The position numbers and the translations under genes were made by a program. From Neorhizobium petrolearium (GTDB lineage: Bacteria > Pseudomonadota > Alphaproteobacteria > Rhizobiales > Rhizobiaceae), in the NCBI RefSeq assembly GCF_017873175.1, contig NZ_JAGGJW010000011.1, positions 62,001 through 126,000 of the forward strand: DNA of 64,000 nt, in the 5' to 3' direction. This document shows, piece by piece, positions 37,788-46,895 of this stretch (within the stretch, counting starts at the first letter, position 1; the number at the start of each line of letters is the position of its first letter). A model generated the notes under the pieces. The model ran no database searches. It saw only the letters and a list, made by a program, of their open reading frames with translations, and was not told where the DNA came from.

Positions 37788-39212
37788 ATGGCGTATGCTT
37801 CCCTTTCTCGGCGGGCGGTAACCTCGCTGATGATTTCGACAATGCTGGTTGCCTGTTCCGCGGTGGACCTCGTTCCGCCTGCGCCGATCGATAATGGCAC
37901 GCGCGTCGGCGCGATCGAACCGATGCGCTCCCTGCCGCGCGAGCCCGTTTCTCAACAGGCCTATCCGGTCGGCCCCGCGCCCGTTTCGCAGGCGAGCGCC
38001 GTAGATTACATGAATACCGTGAATCCTGCAGGGACCGACACAGCCGGTCATGCCGGACAGTATCTGAGGGCGCCGGGATCGGTGCAGTCCGCGCCGCTCA
38101 GCGGGACTGCCCCTGTCGCCGCGCGTCAGGGCCGCCTGCCGATGATCGACAGCGACGAGGCGATGCAGCAGATGTCGTCGGGGCAGACTACAGCAGGCGC
38201 CGGGCCGACGGTCATCCCCGAAGAGGGCGTCAACATGGATGCCGAATTCGGTTTCGGTCCCGACGAGAGCGACGTTACCGGTCTTGCCGAGGAAGAAGAC
38301 AGCGATATCGCCGAAGGTGTCGGCGACCAGCCTGTGGTCGACGGCATCGGCACCGACAATCCCGTCGCATTGCAGCCGCGCCGCCAGCCGATGTCCGGTG
38401 ATGGCGATCGTGTGATCGTTCCGCCGAAGCGCCAGGGCGCCGGCCTGCAGGGGGACCTGACGAACGGAAGCATGGCCGGCCAGGGCATGACCTGGAGTGA
38501 CGGATCGCGCGTCATCCCGCCAGGCCGCGCGCCCGCTGCCGGCGCGCAGCAGGTGGCGATGATCCGTCCGGACAATCCGGCGCACAACAGAGGGCCGATG
38601 AGTGACGACGGCCCGATGAGCGAGCGTGAACAGCCCTCGCTCAGGGGCGCCATGCCCCGGTCGGAAGCAAGCTGCCGCGCCGAACTGCGCCGCCTCGGCG
38701 TGGAGTTCGAGGACCGGCCGCGCATTTCCCAAGGTCCGAGCTGTGGCATCGATTATCCGGTCAAGCTTTCCGGCCTGTCGGGCAATATCGACGTCAAACC
38801 GGCCGTTACGCTCAACTGCCAGACGACGCTCGCTTTCGCCAAATGGGTCAAGAACGAACTCGCCGTTTCGGCGCGCACCCGCTATCTCACCGGGGTCCGC
38901 AGGATCGTGCCGATGGGCGGCTATTCCTGCCGCCGCATGAATAACAGCCGCCAGCGCTACAATCCGATGTCGGAACATGCGCGCGGCAATGCGATCGATA
39001 TCGGCCGGATCGTGTTGAAGAACGGCCACGAAATCGATGTGCGCAAGAAGGGGCTTTTCTCCTTCCGTGAGGGCGGGCTCCTGAAATCGGTGCGCAACGA
39101 CAGCTGCAAGTATTTCAGCACGGTTCTCGGTCCCGGCAGCAATGCGGAACACTGGAACCATTTCCACTTCGACCTTCGCTCGCGCAAGAGTGGCAGGCGT
39201 TACTGCGATTGA
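37788..39212 (+). CDS. Extensin-like C-terminal domain lipoprotein
   Basis: 474 residues from ATG 37788 (a GTG at 37752 is possible). The start MAYASLSRRAVTSLMISTML is followed by a lipobox-like LVAC, so it is probably a lipoprotein. A ~270-residue Pro/Gly/Ala-rich disordered stretch leads to an extensin-like C-terminal domain (about 300-474): EASCRAELRRLGVEFEDRP, GPSCGIDYPV, CQTTLAFAKWVKNELAV, SEHARGNAIDIGRI and AEHWNHFHFDLRS. The His/Asp pattern (HARGNAIDI, HWNHFH) resembles a metal-dependent peptidase fold acting on the cell wall (inference). Confidence 0.87.
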   Translation: MAYASLSRRAVTSLMISTMLVACSAVDLVPPAPIDNGTRVGAIEPMRSLPREPVSQQAYPVGPAPVSQASAVDYMNTVNPAGTDTAGHAGQYLRAPGSVQSAPLSGTAPVAARQGRLPMIDSDEAMQQMSSGQTTAGAGPTVIPEEGVNMDAEFGFGPDESDVTGLAEEEDSDIAEGVGDQPVVDGIGTDNPVALQPRRQPMSGDGDRVIVPPKRQGAGLQGDLTNGSMAGQGMTWSDGSRVIPPGRAPAAGAQQVAMIRPDNPAHNRGPMSDDGPMSEREQPSLRGAMPRSEASCRAELRRLGVEFEDRPRISQGPSCGIDYPVKLSGLSGNIDVKPAVTLNCQTTLAFAKWVKNELAVSARTRYLTGVRRIVPMGGYSCRRMNNSRQRYNPMSEHARGNAIDIGRIVLKNGHEIDVRKKGLFSFREGGLLKSVRNDSCKYFSTVLGPGSNAEHWNHFHFDLRSRKSGRRYCD

Positions 39213-39221
39213 GGTCCAGCG

Positions 39222-39542
39222 ATGGTGACAGGTGACATGCTGCGCAGCCTGGCCCTTTCCCTAGAGGGAACCGTCGAAGCGCCGCATTTCGACCGTGCGG
39301 CCTTCAAGGTCAGGCGCACCTACGTGACACTTGCCGCCGACGGTCTGACGGCGAATTTCAAGTTCACGCCCGACGAGCAGCAGTTCAAGTGCATGATGCT
39401 TCCGGAAGCGTTCTCGCCTGTTCAGAATGCCTGGGGACGGCAGGGTTGGACGACGGGCATCCTGTCGAAGCTCGACCGGGCCGATCTTCGTGATGCGCTG
39501 GAAATGGCCTGGAAACATGCGCAGCCTGGAACGCGACGGTAA
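39222..39542 (+). CDS. MmcQ/YjbR family protein
   Basis: 106 residues beginning MVTGDMLRSLALSLEGTVEA. The core AAFKVRRTYVTLAADG and NAWGRQGWTTGILSKLDRAD match the small MmcQ/YjbR family, a double-wing fold with possible nucleic-acid binding. It starts 9 bp after the extensin-like gene. Cellular role is unknown. Confidence 0.85.
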   Translation: MVTGDMLRSLALSLEGTVEAPHFDRAAFKVRRTYVTLAADGLTANFKFTPDEQQFKCMMLPEAFSPVQNAWGRQGWTTGILSKLDRADLRDALEMAWKHAQPGTRR

Positions 39543-40059
39543 TAGCGGCTGGTCGCCGAATGCCCGCCGCTCCCCGCATCAACGCGAGGCGGCCGGGCAG
39601 GGGACCCGGCCGCTGAAGCTGCATCGTCGTTGGGATAGGCGGGGCGAGGGACGACACATGCCTCACCAGAAAGGAAAACAAAAAGCGCGTCATGCGGCAA
39701 TGGCAAAAAAGGCGCATACCTTTACTCTAAAGGGCATGGCTCTCCGCTACAGTTAGGCTTTGACGAAGGTTCATCATCCCAGCGACGGAACGGGTTGGCC
39801 GTTTTCATGCATATGATGCCCGATTTGAAAAAAAGAAAGCCGGCGCTGTGGCCGGCGAGGGCGGGGGCGGGGCTCGCGGGGAGAAGCCAGGGCCTCCGAA
39901 ACGAGAAACTCATACTCAAAAGCAGTCCATGCGAGGCAAGCGGAAATAAGAGAAGCTGAAACGCTTTGGTGATGACGGTCGCGCGAAGGTTACGTGCGGC
40001 GTAGAGGCGGGACCGTTGCTTGCCTGGCGGGAACAATGCTGTATGAACGTCACGGAAAA
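39543..40059. other. Intergenic region with GC hairpins
   Basis: 517 bases without a sure gene. It contains GC-rich hairpins (e.g. GGCCGGG...CCCGGCC near 39590-39612 and GCCGGC...GCCGGC near 39838-39856, the second after an A-run) and a possible 32-codon frame listed separately. One would expect the promoter of the TauE-like gene near its right end. Confidence 0.4.
39658..39756 (+). CDS. Possible small basic protein (32 aa)
   Basis: MPHQKGKQKARHAAMAKKAH then a short tail ending ALRYS. A GAGGG site lies 7 bases before the ATG. It is strongly Lys/Arg/His-rich, has no known family and no neighbour coupling. Coding status is uncertain; chance is a fair alternative. Confidence 0.25.
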   Translation: MPHQKGKQKARHAAMAKKAHTFTLKGMALRYS

Positions 40060-40941
40060 ATGACAGCGGTAGTGGATGAATTCTCCTTCTTCAGACCCGG
40101 TGTCGAAGTGGAGAGCAGATTGCATTTCGCCGCTGAGATTCTTCCCTTCATCCTGGCGCTTGTCGCCGGCGGCATGGTTGCCGGATTGCTGGCCGGCATG
40201 TTCGGCATCGGCGGCGGCGCCATCCTGGTGCCGATCTTCTTCCATGTCTTCGGACTGCTCGGCATTGCCGAGGACGTGCGCATGCAGCTCGCGCTCGGCA
40301 CGTCGCTGGCGATCATCGTGCCGACGTCGATCCGTTCCTTCATGGCGCACAGGCAGAGAGGATCGGTTGATACCGCGCTGCTTAGGGGCTGGATCGTTGC
40401 CGTGCCGCTCGGCACGCTGATCGCCACCGTGATCGCCGCCAAGGCCTCCAGCGTCGAGCTGCGTCTGATCTTCGCGGTAATCGCGCTGGCGCTCGCCTTC
40501 CGGATGATCTTCAACCGCGCGAGCTGGAAACTCGGCGACGACCTGCCCGGCAATCCGCTGAAATTCATGGTGGGAACGGGCATCGGCGTGCTCTCGGGCC
40601 TGATGGGTATCGGCGGCGGTGTGCTGAACAATACCTTCATGACGCTCTATGGCCGTTCGATCCACCAGGCGGTCGCGACATCCTCCGGCGTCGGCGTGCT
40701 GATCTCGCTGCCGGGTCTTGCGGGCTATGTCTGGGGCGGCTGGGGCGTTCCCGGCCTGCCGCCGTTTTCCACCGGTTACATCAACTGGCTGGCGGTTCTG
40801 CTGCTGATCCCGATCACGCTCTACATGGCACCGATCGGCGCCCGGCTCGCACATGCCATGTCGAAGCGCCAGCTCGAAGCCGGTTTCGGCATCTTTCTCA
40901 TCGTCATCTCGCTGCAGTTCTTCCTGACGATCCTGATCTGA
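40060..40941 (+). CDS. TauE/SafE family sulfite/sulfonate permease
   Basis: 293 residues from ATG 40060 (MTAVVDEFSFFRPGVEVESR); the frame is open back to 39994. Eight or so membrane helices carry the two family repeats GMFGIGGGAILVPIFF and GLMGIGGGVLNNTFMTLYG. Members export or import sulfite, sulfonates or sulfoacetate across the inner membrane; the substrate here is unknown and no sulfur genes are adjacent. Confidence 0.93.
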   Translation: MTAVVDEFSFFRPGVEVESRLHFAAEILPFILALVAGGMVAGLLAGMFGIGGGAILVPIFFHVFGLLGIAEDVRMQLALGTSLAIIVPTSIRSFMAHRQRGSVDTALLRGWIVAVPLGTLIATVIAAKASSVELRLIFAVIALALAFRMIFNRASWKLGDDLPGNPLKFMVGTGIGVLSGLMGIGGGVLNNTFMTLYGRSIHQAVATSSGVGVLISLPGLAGYVWGGWGVPGLPPFSTGYINWLAVLLLIPITLYMAPIGARLAHAMSKRQLEAGFGIFLIVISLQFFLTILI

Positions 40942-41058
40942 CGCGATTGGTCACAAAAAGCGAACGCAATATTCTTCCAGCGGGGATAGTTTCACAGGCC
41001 TCGATACCTATATTCGCGGCAGATTCCGAAAATCGATTCCGCAAAGACCCGTTTCCAA

Positions 41059-41985
41059 ATGGCACCTATCGTTTCCATAGACAGACTCACCAAGACCTAC
41101 GGCAACGGGTTCGAGGCCCTGAAAGGCATCGATCTCGACATCGAGGAGGGCGAGATTCTGGCTCTGCTCGGACCGAACGGCGCCGGCAAGACGACTCTGA
41201 TCTCGATTATCTGCGGCTTGGTCAATCCCGGTTCCGGCAAGGTGATGGTGGCCGGTCATGACGTGGTGAAGGATTTCCGCGCGACGCGGGCGCTGATCGG
41301 GCTCGTGCCGCAGGAACTGACGACCGACATGTTCGAGACGGTCTGGAACACCGTGAGCTTTTCCCGCGGCGTGCACGGCAAGAAGCCGGATCCGGCCCTG
41401 ATCGAAAGTATTTTGAAGGACCTGTCGCTCTGGGAAAAGAAGGACAACACTCTGCGCGAGCTTTCGGGCGGCATGAAGCGTCGTGTGCTGATCGCCAAGG
41501 CACTGGCGCATGAGCCGAAAATCCTCTTTCTCGACGAGCCGACGGCCGGCGTCGACGTCAATCTGCGCCGCGAGATGTGGCAGGTGGTGGAGAGGCTGCG
41601 CGAAAACGGCGTCACCATCATCCTCACGACGCACTATATCGAGGAAGCGGAGGAGATCGCTGACCGGGTGGGCGTCATAAACGGCGGCAGGCTGTTGCTG
41701 GTCGAGGAGAAGAGGGCGCTGATGCAGAAGCTCGGCCGCAAGCAGCTCAGGCTCGAGCTCTCCGAGCCGCTGACGGCGCTGCCGGACAGCCTGGCACTCT
41801 ACAACCTGACGCTTGCGGATGACGGCACCGCGCTCGTCCACGAATACCAGGGCGAGGAAGGGCAGGGCAGTATCGCCTCGCTTCTGGCGACGCTCGCCGC
41901 CGAGGACATCCATTTCCGCGATCTTTCCACACGGCAGAGCTCGCTTGAGGACATTTTCGTCGCATTGGTGGGAGAGAAGGCATGA
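41059..41985 (+). CDS. ABC-2 type exporter ATP-binding protein
   Basis: 308 residues. Walker A GPNGAGKT (38-45), Q-loop VPQELT, signature LSGGMKRRVLIAKAL, Walker B ILFLDEPTAGVD and H-loop TTHYIEEAEEI are all intact. The sequence resembles YadG/DrrA-type exporters. Its last codon overlaps the permease start (41982-41985). No regulator or tailored substrate gene is next to it, so cargo is unknown. Confidence 0.94.
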   Translation: MAPIVSIDRLTKTYGNGFEALKGIDLDIEEGEILALLGPNGAGKTTLISIICGLVNPGSGKVMVAGHDVVKDFRATRALIGLVPQELTTDMFETVWNTVSFSRGVHGKKPDPALIESILKDLSLWEKKDNTLRELSGGMKRRVLIAKALAHEPKILFLDEPTAGVDVNLRREMWQVVERLRENGVTIILTTHYIEEAEEIADRVGVINGGRLLLVEEKRALMQKLGRKQLRLELSEPLTALPDSLALYNLTLADDGTALVHEYQGEEGQGSIASLLATLAAEDIHFRDLSTRQSSLEDIFVALVGEKA

Positions 41986-42743
41986 ATTTCGAAGCGATCA
42001 AGTCGATCTACACGTTCGAAATGGCCCGCATGCAGCGCACGCTTCTGCAGAGCGTCATCTCGCCGGTCATTACCACCTCGCTCTATTTCATCGTCTTCGG
42101 CACGGCTATCGGCTCACGCATCCAGACGATCGAGGGCGTTTCCTACGGCTCCTTCATCACGCCGGGGCTGATCATGCTGACGCTTCTGACGCAATGCATC
42201 GGCAACGGCTCGATCGGCATCTATTTCCCGAAGTTCACCGGCACGATCTACGAGATCCTGTCGGCGCCGGTGGCGATGACGGAAATCCTGGTCGGCTATG
42301 TGGGTGCGGCGGCGACCAAGGGGCTGATCATCGGCCTGATCATATTGGCCACCGCCTCCTTCTTCGTCGAAATCTCGATCGCCCATCCGGTCATGATGGT
42401 CGTCTTCCTGGTGCTGACGGCGGTGACTTTCAGCCTGTTCGGTTTCATCATCGGTATCTGGGCGAAGAATTTCGAACAGCTCAACATCGTGCCGATGCTG
42501 GTCGTCCCGCCGCTGACCTTTCTGGGTGGAAGCTTCTATTCGATCGACATGCTGCCGCCATTCTGGCAGGCGGTCAGCCATTTCAATCCGGTCCTCTACC
42601 TCGTCTCGGGCTTCCGCTGGAGTTTCTATGAGATCGCCGACGTCAACCCGCTGATCAGCCTCGGCATGATCGGATTGTTCCTGGCGATCTGTCTTTCGGT
42701 GCTCGGCTGGATCTTCAAGACGGGATACCGGCTGCGGAGCTGA
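41982..42743 (+). CDS. ABC-2 type exporter permease (YadH-like)
   Basis: 253 residues with six membrane helices and the ABC-2 features FEMARMQRTLLQSVISPVIT, GLIMLTLLTQCIGNGSIGIY, FSLFGFIIGIWAKNFEQLN and PPLTFLGGSFYSIDMLP. It is the membrane half of the exporter with the preceding ATPase. An ATGA overlap gives translational coupling. Confidence 0.93.
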   Translation: MNFEAIKSIYTFEMARMQRTLLQSVISPVITTSLYFIVFGTAIGSRIQTIEGVSYGSFITPGLIMLTLLTQCIGNGSIGIYFPKFTGTIYEILSAPVAMTEILVGYVGAAATKGLIIGLIILATASFFVEISIAHPVMMVVFLVLTAVTFSLFGFIIGIWAKNFEQLNIVPMLVVPPLTFLGGSFYSIDMLPPFWQAVSHFNPVLYLVSGFRWSFYEIADVNPLISLGMIGLFLAICLSVLGWIFKTGYRLRS

Positions 42744-42811
42744 CCGCAGCCGGTGGCATGCTCAACAAGATTGGGGCGGAGCAGGCGGATTGTCCGGCGC
42801 CATACTTGGCC

Positions 42812-44014
42812 TCAGCCGTTGGCCTTCGCTTCGGCGGGTTGCCGTGCGCCGCCGGCAAGCATGACCCAGGCGCCGAGGGCGGCTGCGATGCCGGCAAAGC
42901 CGATGACGCCCAGCGGTCCCTGTCCGTCGATCAGCAGGCCGCCCGCGATCGCACCCGTGGAAATGGCGATCTGGAAAGTGGTCAGCATCAGCGCGCCGGC
43001 GCTTTCCACCTCGTCGGAGGCGATGCGGGTGATCCGGCTCTGGGCGCTGACCGGCAGGCCTCCGAAGCCGAGGCCCCAGAAGACGACCGCGCCGATCGCC
43101 AGCGCCGGTATCGTGGCAGCGCCCACCATGACCGCCGCGGCAAGCGCGATGACGCCCGCCGCCAGGGCGAGGGCACCGCTGCTGGTGCGGCCTGCAATCG
43201 CCCCGCCGATGAGGTTGCCGAAGAAACCGGCGATGCCGAAACCGAGCAGGACCAGCGAGACCGTCGTAACGTCGAGATGGATCACGTCTTCCAGATAGCT
43301 GCGGATGAAGGTGAAGCCGGCGAAATGGCCGGCGACGGCGAGTATGATGACCAGGAACACGCGGCGCAGCGCCGGACGGCCGAGCAGCCGGACCATCGTG
43401 GAGAAACCCGCATGGCCGGCAGGTGGCAGGGCCGGCACGGTGAGCGCCTGGATGACGAAGGCGATGAGGCCGAGGCCTGCCGTCAGGAAGAAGGCGAAGC
43501 GCCAGCCGAGGGTAGCGCCGATCCATGCGCCGACAGGCGCCGCACAGACCGTTGCGACCGAAACGCCGGCCATGACGATCGACATGGCGCGGGGCAGGTG
43601 ATCTTCCGGCACCAGCCGCATGGCGAAGGCCGCCGACAATGCCCAGAAGCCGCCGAGCGCGACGCCGAGAAGCAGGCGGGCAAGAAGCAGCGGCGCGAAG
43701 CCGCCGGCGGTTGCTGCGATCACGCTGGAAACGACGAGCAGGGCTGAAAGCCCGAGCAGCACGAGTCGCCGGTCCATTCTGCGTGTGCCGACGACGATGC
43801 CGGGACCCGCGAAGGCGGCGATCACGGCGGTCGCGGTCACTGTCTGCCCGGCAAGGCCGGGGCTGATCGAGAGGTCGGCCGCAATCGGCGGCAAAAGGCT
43901 GGCGGGCAGGAATTCCGCCGTGACGAGGCTGAAACTGCCGAGCGCGAGCGAAGCGATCGCGGACCACGCCCCGCGCCCGGGAGCGGCGCGGTTGTGAACT
44001 TTCTGATCGGTCAT
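42812..44014 (-). CDS. MFS efflux transporter (AraJ/NepI-like)
   Basis: 400 residues, about 12 membrane helices. LVTAEFLPASLLPPIAADL and the first-loop motif GPGIVVGTRRMDRRLVLL fit the drug-H+ antiporter 1 group that includes NepI purine nucleoside efflux and AraJ. It is transcribed divergently from an AraC regulator 86 bp away, which probably controls it. Substrate is not predictable. Confidence 0.9.
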   Translation of the reverse strand: MTDQKVHNRAAPGRGAWSAIASLALGSFSLVTAEFLPASLLPPIAADLSISPGLAGQTVTATAVIAAFAGPGIVVGTRRMDRRLVLLGLSALLVVSSVIAATAGGFAPLLLARLLLGVALGGFWALSAAFAMRLVPEDHLPRAMSIVMAGVSVATVCAAPVGAWIGATLGWRFAFFLTAGLGLIAFVIQALTVPALPPAGHAGFSTMVRLLGRPALRRVFLVIILAVAGHFAGFTFIRSYLEDVIHLDVTTVSLVLLGFGIAGFFGNLIGGAIAGRTSSGALALAAGVIALAAAVMVGAATIPALAIGAVVFWGLGFGGLPVSAQSRITRIASDEVESAGALMLTTFQIAISTGAIAGGLLIDGQGPLGVIGFAGIAAALGAWVMLAGGARQPAEAKANG

Positions 44015-44100
44015 GAAAATTTCCTTTTCGAAGCGGTTTTGGGAGAACCACTTTCAAAATGGGCGTGACGGCCTGTTGTTTCCATGCTAGAAAATCCGAT

Positions 44101-45078
44101 ATGCTTGACCGTTCGTCCAAAGAAGAGCCGGAATATCCCACCGACCCGCTGAGCGAGATGCTGCGCGGGCTTAGGCTCGACGGCGTCGAATACGGGCGCT
44201 GCCGGCTCGCCGAGCCGTGGGCGACTTCCTTTCCCGCGCAGGAGGCGGCGCGGTTCCACTTCATCGGCTGCGGCAGCTGCTGGCTTCTGACGCCGTGCGG
44301 CGAATGGCTGCCGCTGCAGGCGGGCGATGCGGTGCTTGTGCCGCGCGGCAATGCGCACGTACTGGCAAGCGCGCAAAGTGTGACGCCGACGCCTTTCGAG
44401 CGTTTCGGCCGCAAGGAAGTGTGCCAGGGCGTCTTCGACGTGCAATGCGCGGATGCGCCGGGCGGTACGCTGGCGTTTACCGCCTCCATGCGCTTCAACC
44501 TCGACAAACTGCATCCGCTTCTGCAGATGATGCCGGAGGCGATGCTGACCAGCGCGCTTGCAAAGAACGAGCCGGCCATTCCGCATCTTCTCGATGCCAT
44601 GGCGCGCGAGGTGGAGATGGATCGGGTCGGCGCCGGCGGCATTCTGGCCCGGCTCGCCGATGTGCTGACCGCCACGCTGATCCGCACCTGGGTGGAGCAC
44701 GGCTGCGGCGACACGACCGGCTGGATCGCCGCAGTGCGCAATCCCGAGGTCGGCCGGGTGCTTGCCGCCATTCACTTGCAGCCGGAACGGGACTGGAGCG
44801 TCGCCGCGCTCGCCCGGATCATGGGCGTTTCGCGATCCGGTTTTGCCGAACGTTTCCTGAAGGTTGTGGGCGAGACGCCGGCACGCTACGTGGCGCGGGT
44901 GCGCATGCACCAGGCGCGGCAATGGCTGAAGGACGGGATGCGGGTATCCGTCGTCGCCGACCGGCTGGGCTATGATGCGGAGGCATCCTTCAGCCGCGCC
45001 TTCAAACGCATCATCGGCGCACCGCCCAGTCAGTTCCGCAGGAAGGGTGACGGCGAGGCGGCGCAGGATTTCGGCTGA
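44101..45078 (+). CDS. AraC family transcriptional regulator
   Basis: 325 residues from Met at 44101 (MLDRSSKEEPEYPTDPLSEM); the frame begins at 44059. The N-terminal cupin-type domain is of the cupin_6 kind (FIGCGSCWLLTPCG, LQAGDAVLVPRGNAHVL). The C-terminal pair of HTHs has WSVAALARIMGVSRSGFAER and VSVVADRLGYDAEASFSRAF. It is likely a regulator of the divergent MFS transporter gene. Confidence 0.92.
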   Translation: MLDRSSKEEPEYPTDPLSEMLRGLRLDGVEYGRCRLAEPWATSFPAQEAARFHFIGCGSCWLLTPCGEWLPLQAGDAVLVPRGNAHVLASAQSVTPTPFERFGRKEVCQGVFDVQCADAPGGTLAFTASMRFNLDKLHPLLQMMPEAMLTSALAKNEPAIPHLLDAMAREVEMDRVGAGGILARLADVLTATLIRTWVEHGCGDTTGWIAAVRNPEVGRVLAAIHLQPERDWSVAALARIMGVSRSGFAERFLKVVGETPARYVARVRMHQARQWLKDGMRVSVVADRLGYDAEASFSRAFKRIIGAPPSQFRRKGDGEAAQDFG

Positions 45079-45080
45079 TC

Positions 45081-45785
45081 TCAGTCCCTCAGCCTGAGCT
45101 CGTCCGTCTGCATCTGCAGCGAACCAAGGGTGGAGAGGAAGCTCATGCCGAGCAGGCTTTCGTGGAGGCGCCCGTCTTCGGCCACCATCGCCCGGATATT
45201 GTTTCGCACGATCGGGCCGATGGCGATCTCGTCGAGCCGCACAGGAGCCGCCAACGCCCGGCCGTTGGCCGTCATCACGCTGACCGTGTAGGCAAGATTC
45301 TCGGGATCGAGGCCAATGGCGCGTGCGTCGTCATAGGAGAGCACGACCGTGCTCGCGCCGGTATCGACCAGCATCGGCAGGACCTGGCCTTCGACGCGGA
45401 CATTGGTCTGGAAATGGCCGGCATTCGTTTTGTGAATGATGACCTCGTCGCGGCCCTCGCTGGTCGTCACGACCACGGCAGTGCCGGGCAAAAGGCCCGC
45501 GACCATGCGTGCGCCGACGCTGCGCGCGTCATCGCGGTAGAGATAGGCTACGACCAGGCCGAGCACGATCAGCAGCCAGATCGCGATGTTGCGCAGCACC
45601 TGTCCCATGTCGCCGCGCCGGCCGGCAAGGATGCCGACCGAGAGCAGGCCGGCGATCGGCAGGAGATAGATGATCCGGCCGAAGTCCTCGTTGGCTATGC
45701 CGAACGTCTGGCCGGTATCGTGGTTGAAAATGAGGAGCGCCAGGCCGGCGCCGATAACCAACAGGGCGATCGTGAGCGGATTCAT
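45081..45785 (-). CDS. Retropepsin-like aspartic protease, membrane anchored
   Basis: 234 residues. About three hydrophobic helices occupy 1-85, then a retropepsin-like domain has PMLVDTGASTVVLSYDDARA (active DTGA) and a second half VRLDEIAIGPIVRNNIRAMV, LLGMSFLSTLG. This matches the TIGR02281 clan AA group of alphaproteobacteria, whose domain would face the periplasm. It is coupled to DUF1289 by an ATGA overlap (45782-45785). Its substrates are unknown. Confidence 0.9.
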   Translation of the reverse strand: MNPLTIALLVIGAGLALLIFNHDTGQTFGIANEDFGRIIYLLPIAGLLSVGILAGRRGDMGQVLRNIAIWLLIVLGLVVAYLYRDDARSVGARMVAGLLPGTAVVVTTSEGRDEVIIHKTNAGHFQTNVRVEGQVLPMLVDTGASTVVLSYDDARAIGLDPENLAYTVSVMTANGRALAAPVRLDEIAIGPIVRNNIRAMVAEDGRLHESLLGMSFLSTLGSLQMQTDELRLRD

Positions 45786-46003
45786 GCGCTATCCCGCTCC
45801 CGGACGAGACGCCGGCGCCGAGTTTCCCGCCGCGGCCTGCGTTCGATGGTCTCAAGGCGGGCGGGCAGGACCTCCATCAGCGTACGGCGCTCCATATCGG
45901 TATAGTCCATCCAGGCGGCGATCTCGTCGCGCGTGCGCCCGCATCCGAAACAATAGCCGGTCTTCATGTCGATGGAGCAGACGAGGATGCAGGGCGATAT
46001 CAT
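45782..46003 (-). CDS. DUF1289 small cysteine protein
   Basis: 73 residues with the family motif SPCILVCSIDMKTGYCFGCG (four cysteines, probable metal site) followed by RTRDEIAAWMDYTDMERRTL. The C-terminus is very Arg-rich. It sits between cobS (19-bp gap) and the protease gene (overlap) in one operon, an order common in rhizobia. Function unknown. Confidence 0.9.
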   Translation of the reverse strand: MISPCILVCSIDMKTGYCFGCGRTRDEIAAWMDYTDMERRTLMEVLPARLETIERRPRRETRRRRLVRERDSA

Positions 46004-46022
46004 GACGTTCTATATCGTGGGT

Positions 46023-46811
46023 TCAGATGACGAGAGCAAGGGTGGCCAGCATGGCGATTTCGGAGAACTGTTGCGTGGCGCCGATCGTGTCACCCGTGTG
46101 ACCGCCAAGCTTCCTGCGGACAAGACGGGTGAAACCGAATGCTGCAAGCGCTGCCACGATCAGCGCCAGGAGCGTTTTGGGCAGGCCCAGCGCTGGCACC
46201 AGCAAGAGAAGCGCCACGACACCGCCGATGAAGAGCGCGAGGTTGCGGGCGCTCTCCTCCGGCAGGCCCGCGCCGGCCGCGACGCCATTCTCGCGAGCGG
46301 GCGGAAGCGTCTGCCAATGGGCGACCATGACGGCGCGGCTGACGGCGGCTGCGGCAAGCAAGGCCAGGGTGGCGGTTGCGGGTTCATGGCGGGCAAGGGC
46401 GGCAAGCGCCGCGGCCCGCAGCCCGAAGGAGAAGATCAGCGCCACGACACCATAAGCACCGGTGCGGCTGTCCTTCATGATCGCAAGCGCATGCTCCCTA
46501 TCGCGCCCGCCGCCGAGCCCGTCGGCAGTATCGGCCAGTCCATCCTCGTGCAGCGCGCCGGTCATCAAGGTCAGGAGCGCAAGCGCGATCAGCGCAGCGA
46601 GCAGAGCATCACCTGACGCCAGGGACAAAAGGGTGAGCGCGGGAAGCGCCGCGATGACGAGGCCAGCGACCGGAAAGGCACGCACGGCGCGAGAAATCGA
46701 GCCGTCGTGGCCGCGGAAAAAACGGTCCGGCACCGGCAGGCGGCTTAAAAAACCCACGGACCGGGCGAGGTCTGCGACGAATTCACTTGCGTTTGGCAGT
46801 TGTCCCTCCAT
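46023..46811 (-). CDS. cobS: Adenosylcobinamide-GDP ribazoletransferase
   Basis: 262 residues from ATG 46811 (MEGQLPNASEFVADLARSVG); the open frame extends much farther, antisense to cobT. Many membrane helices and the family motif HEDGLADTADGLGGGRDREH are present, followed by RTGAYGVVALIFSFGLRA. It joins adenosylcobinamide-GDP and alpha-ribazole in the last steps of cobalamin synthesis, at the inner membrane. It is divergent from cobT, which makes the ribazole phosphate precursor. Confidence 0.95.
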   Translation of the reverse strand: MEGQLPNASEFVADLARSVGFLSRLPVPDRFFRGHDGSISRAVRAFPVAGLVIAALPALTLLSLASGDALLAALIALALLTLMTGALHEDGLADTADGLGGGRDREHALAIMKDSRTGAYGVVALIFSFGLRAAALAALARHEPATATLALLAAAAVSRAVMVAHWQTLPPARENGVAAGAGLPEESARNLALFIGGVVALLLLVPALGLPKTLLALIVAALAAFGFTRLVRRKLGGHTGDTIGATQQFSEIAMLATLALVI

Positions 46812-46895
46812 GAGTCCCCGACTATGAGAAGCGCACAGAAGCGCGATTTGCCGGGAAAGACAAGCAGCCCGGCTTAAAGACGAGAGAGACTGCAG

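Noticed and set aside
46812..46895. Possible cobalamin riboswitch between cobS and cobT
   Set aside because: The gap is only 84 bases and lacks a recognisable B12 box; a riboswitch of that class needs about 200 bases.
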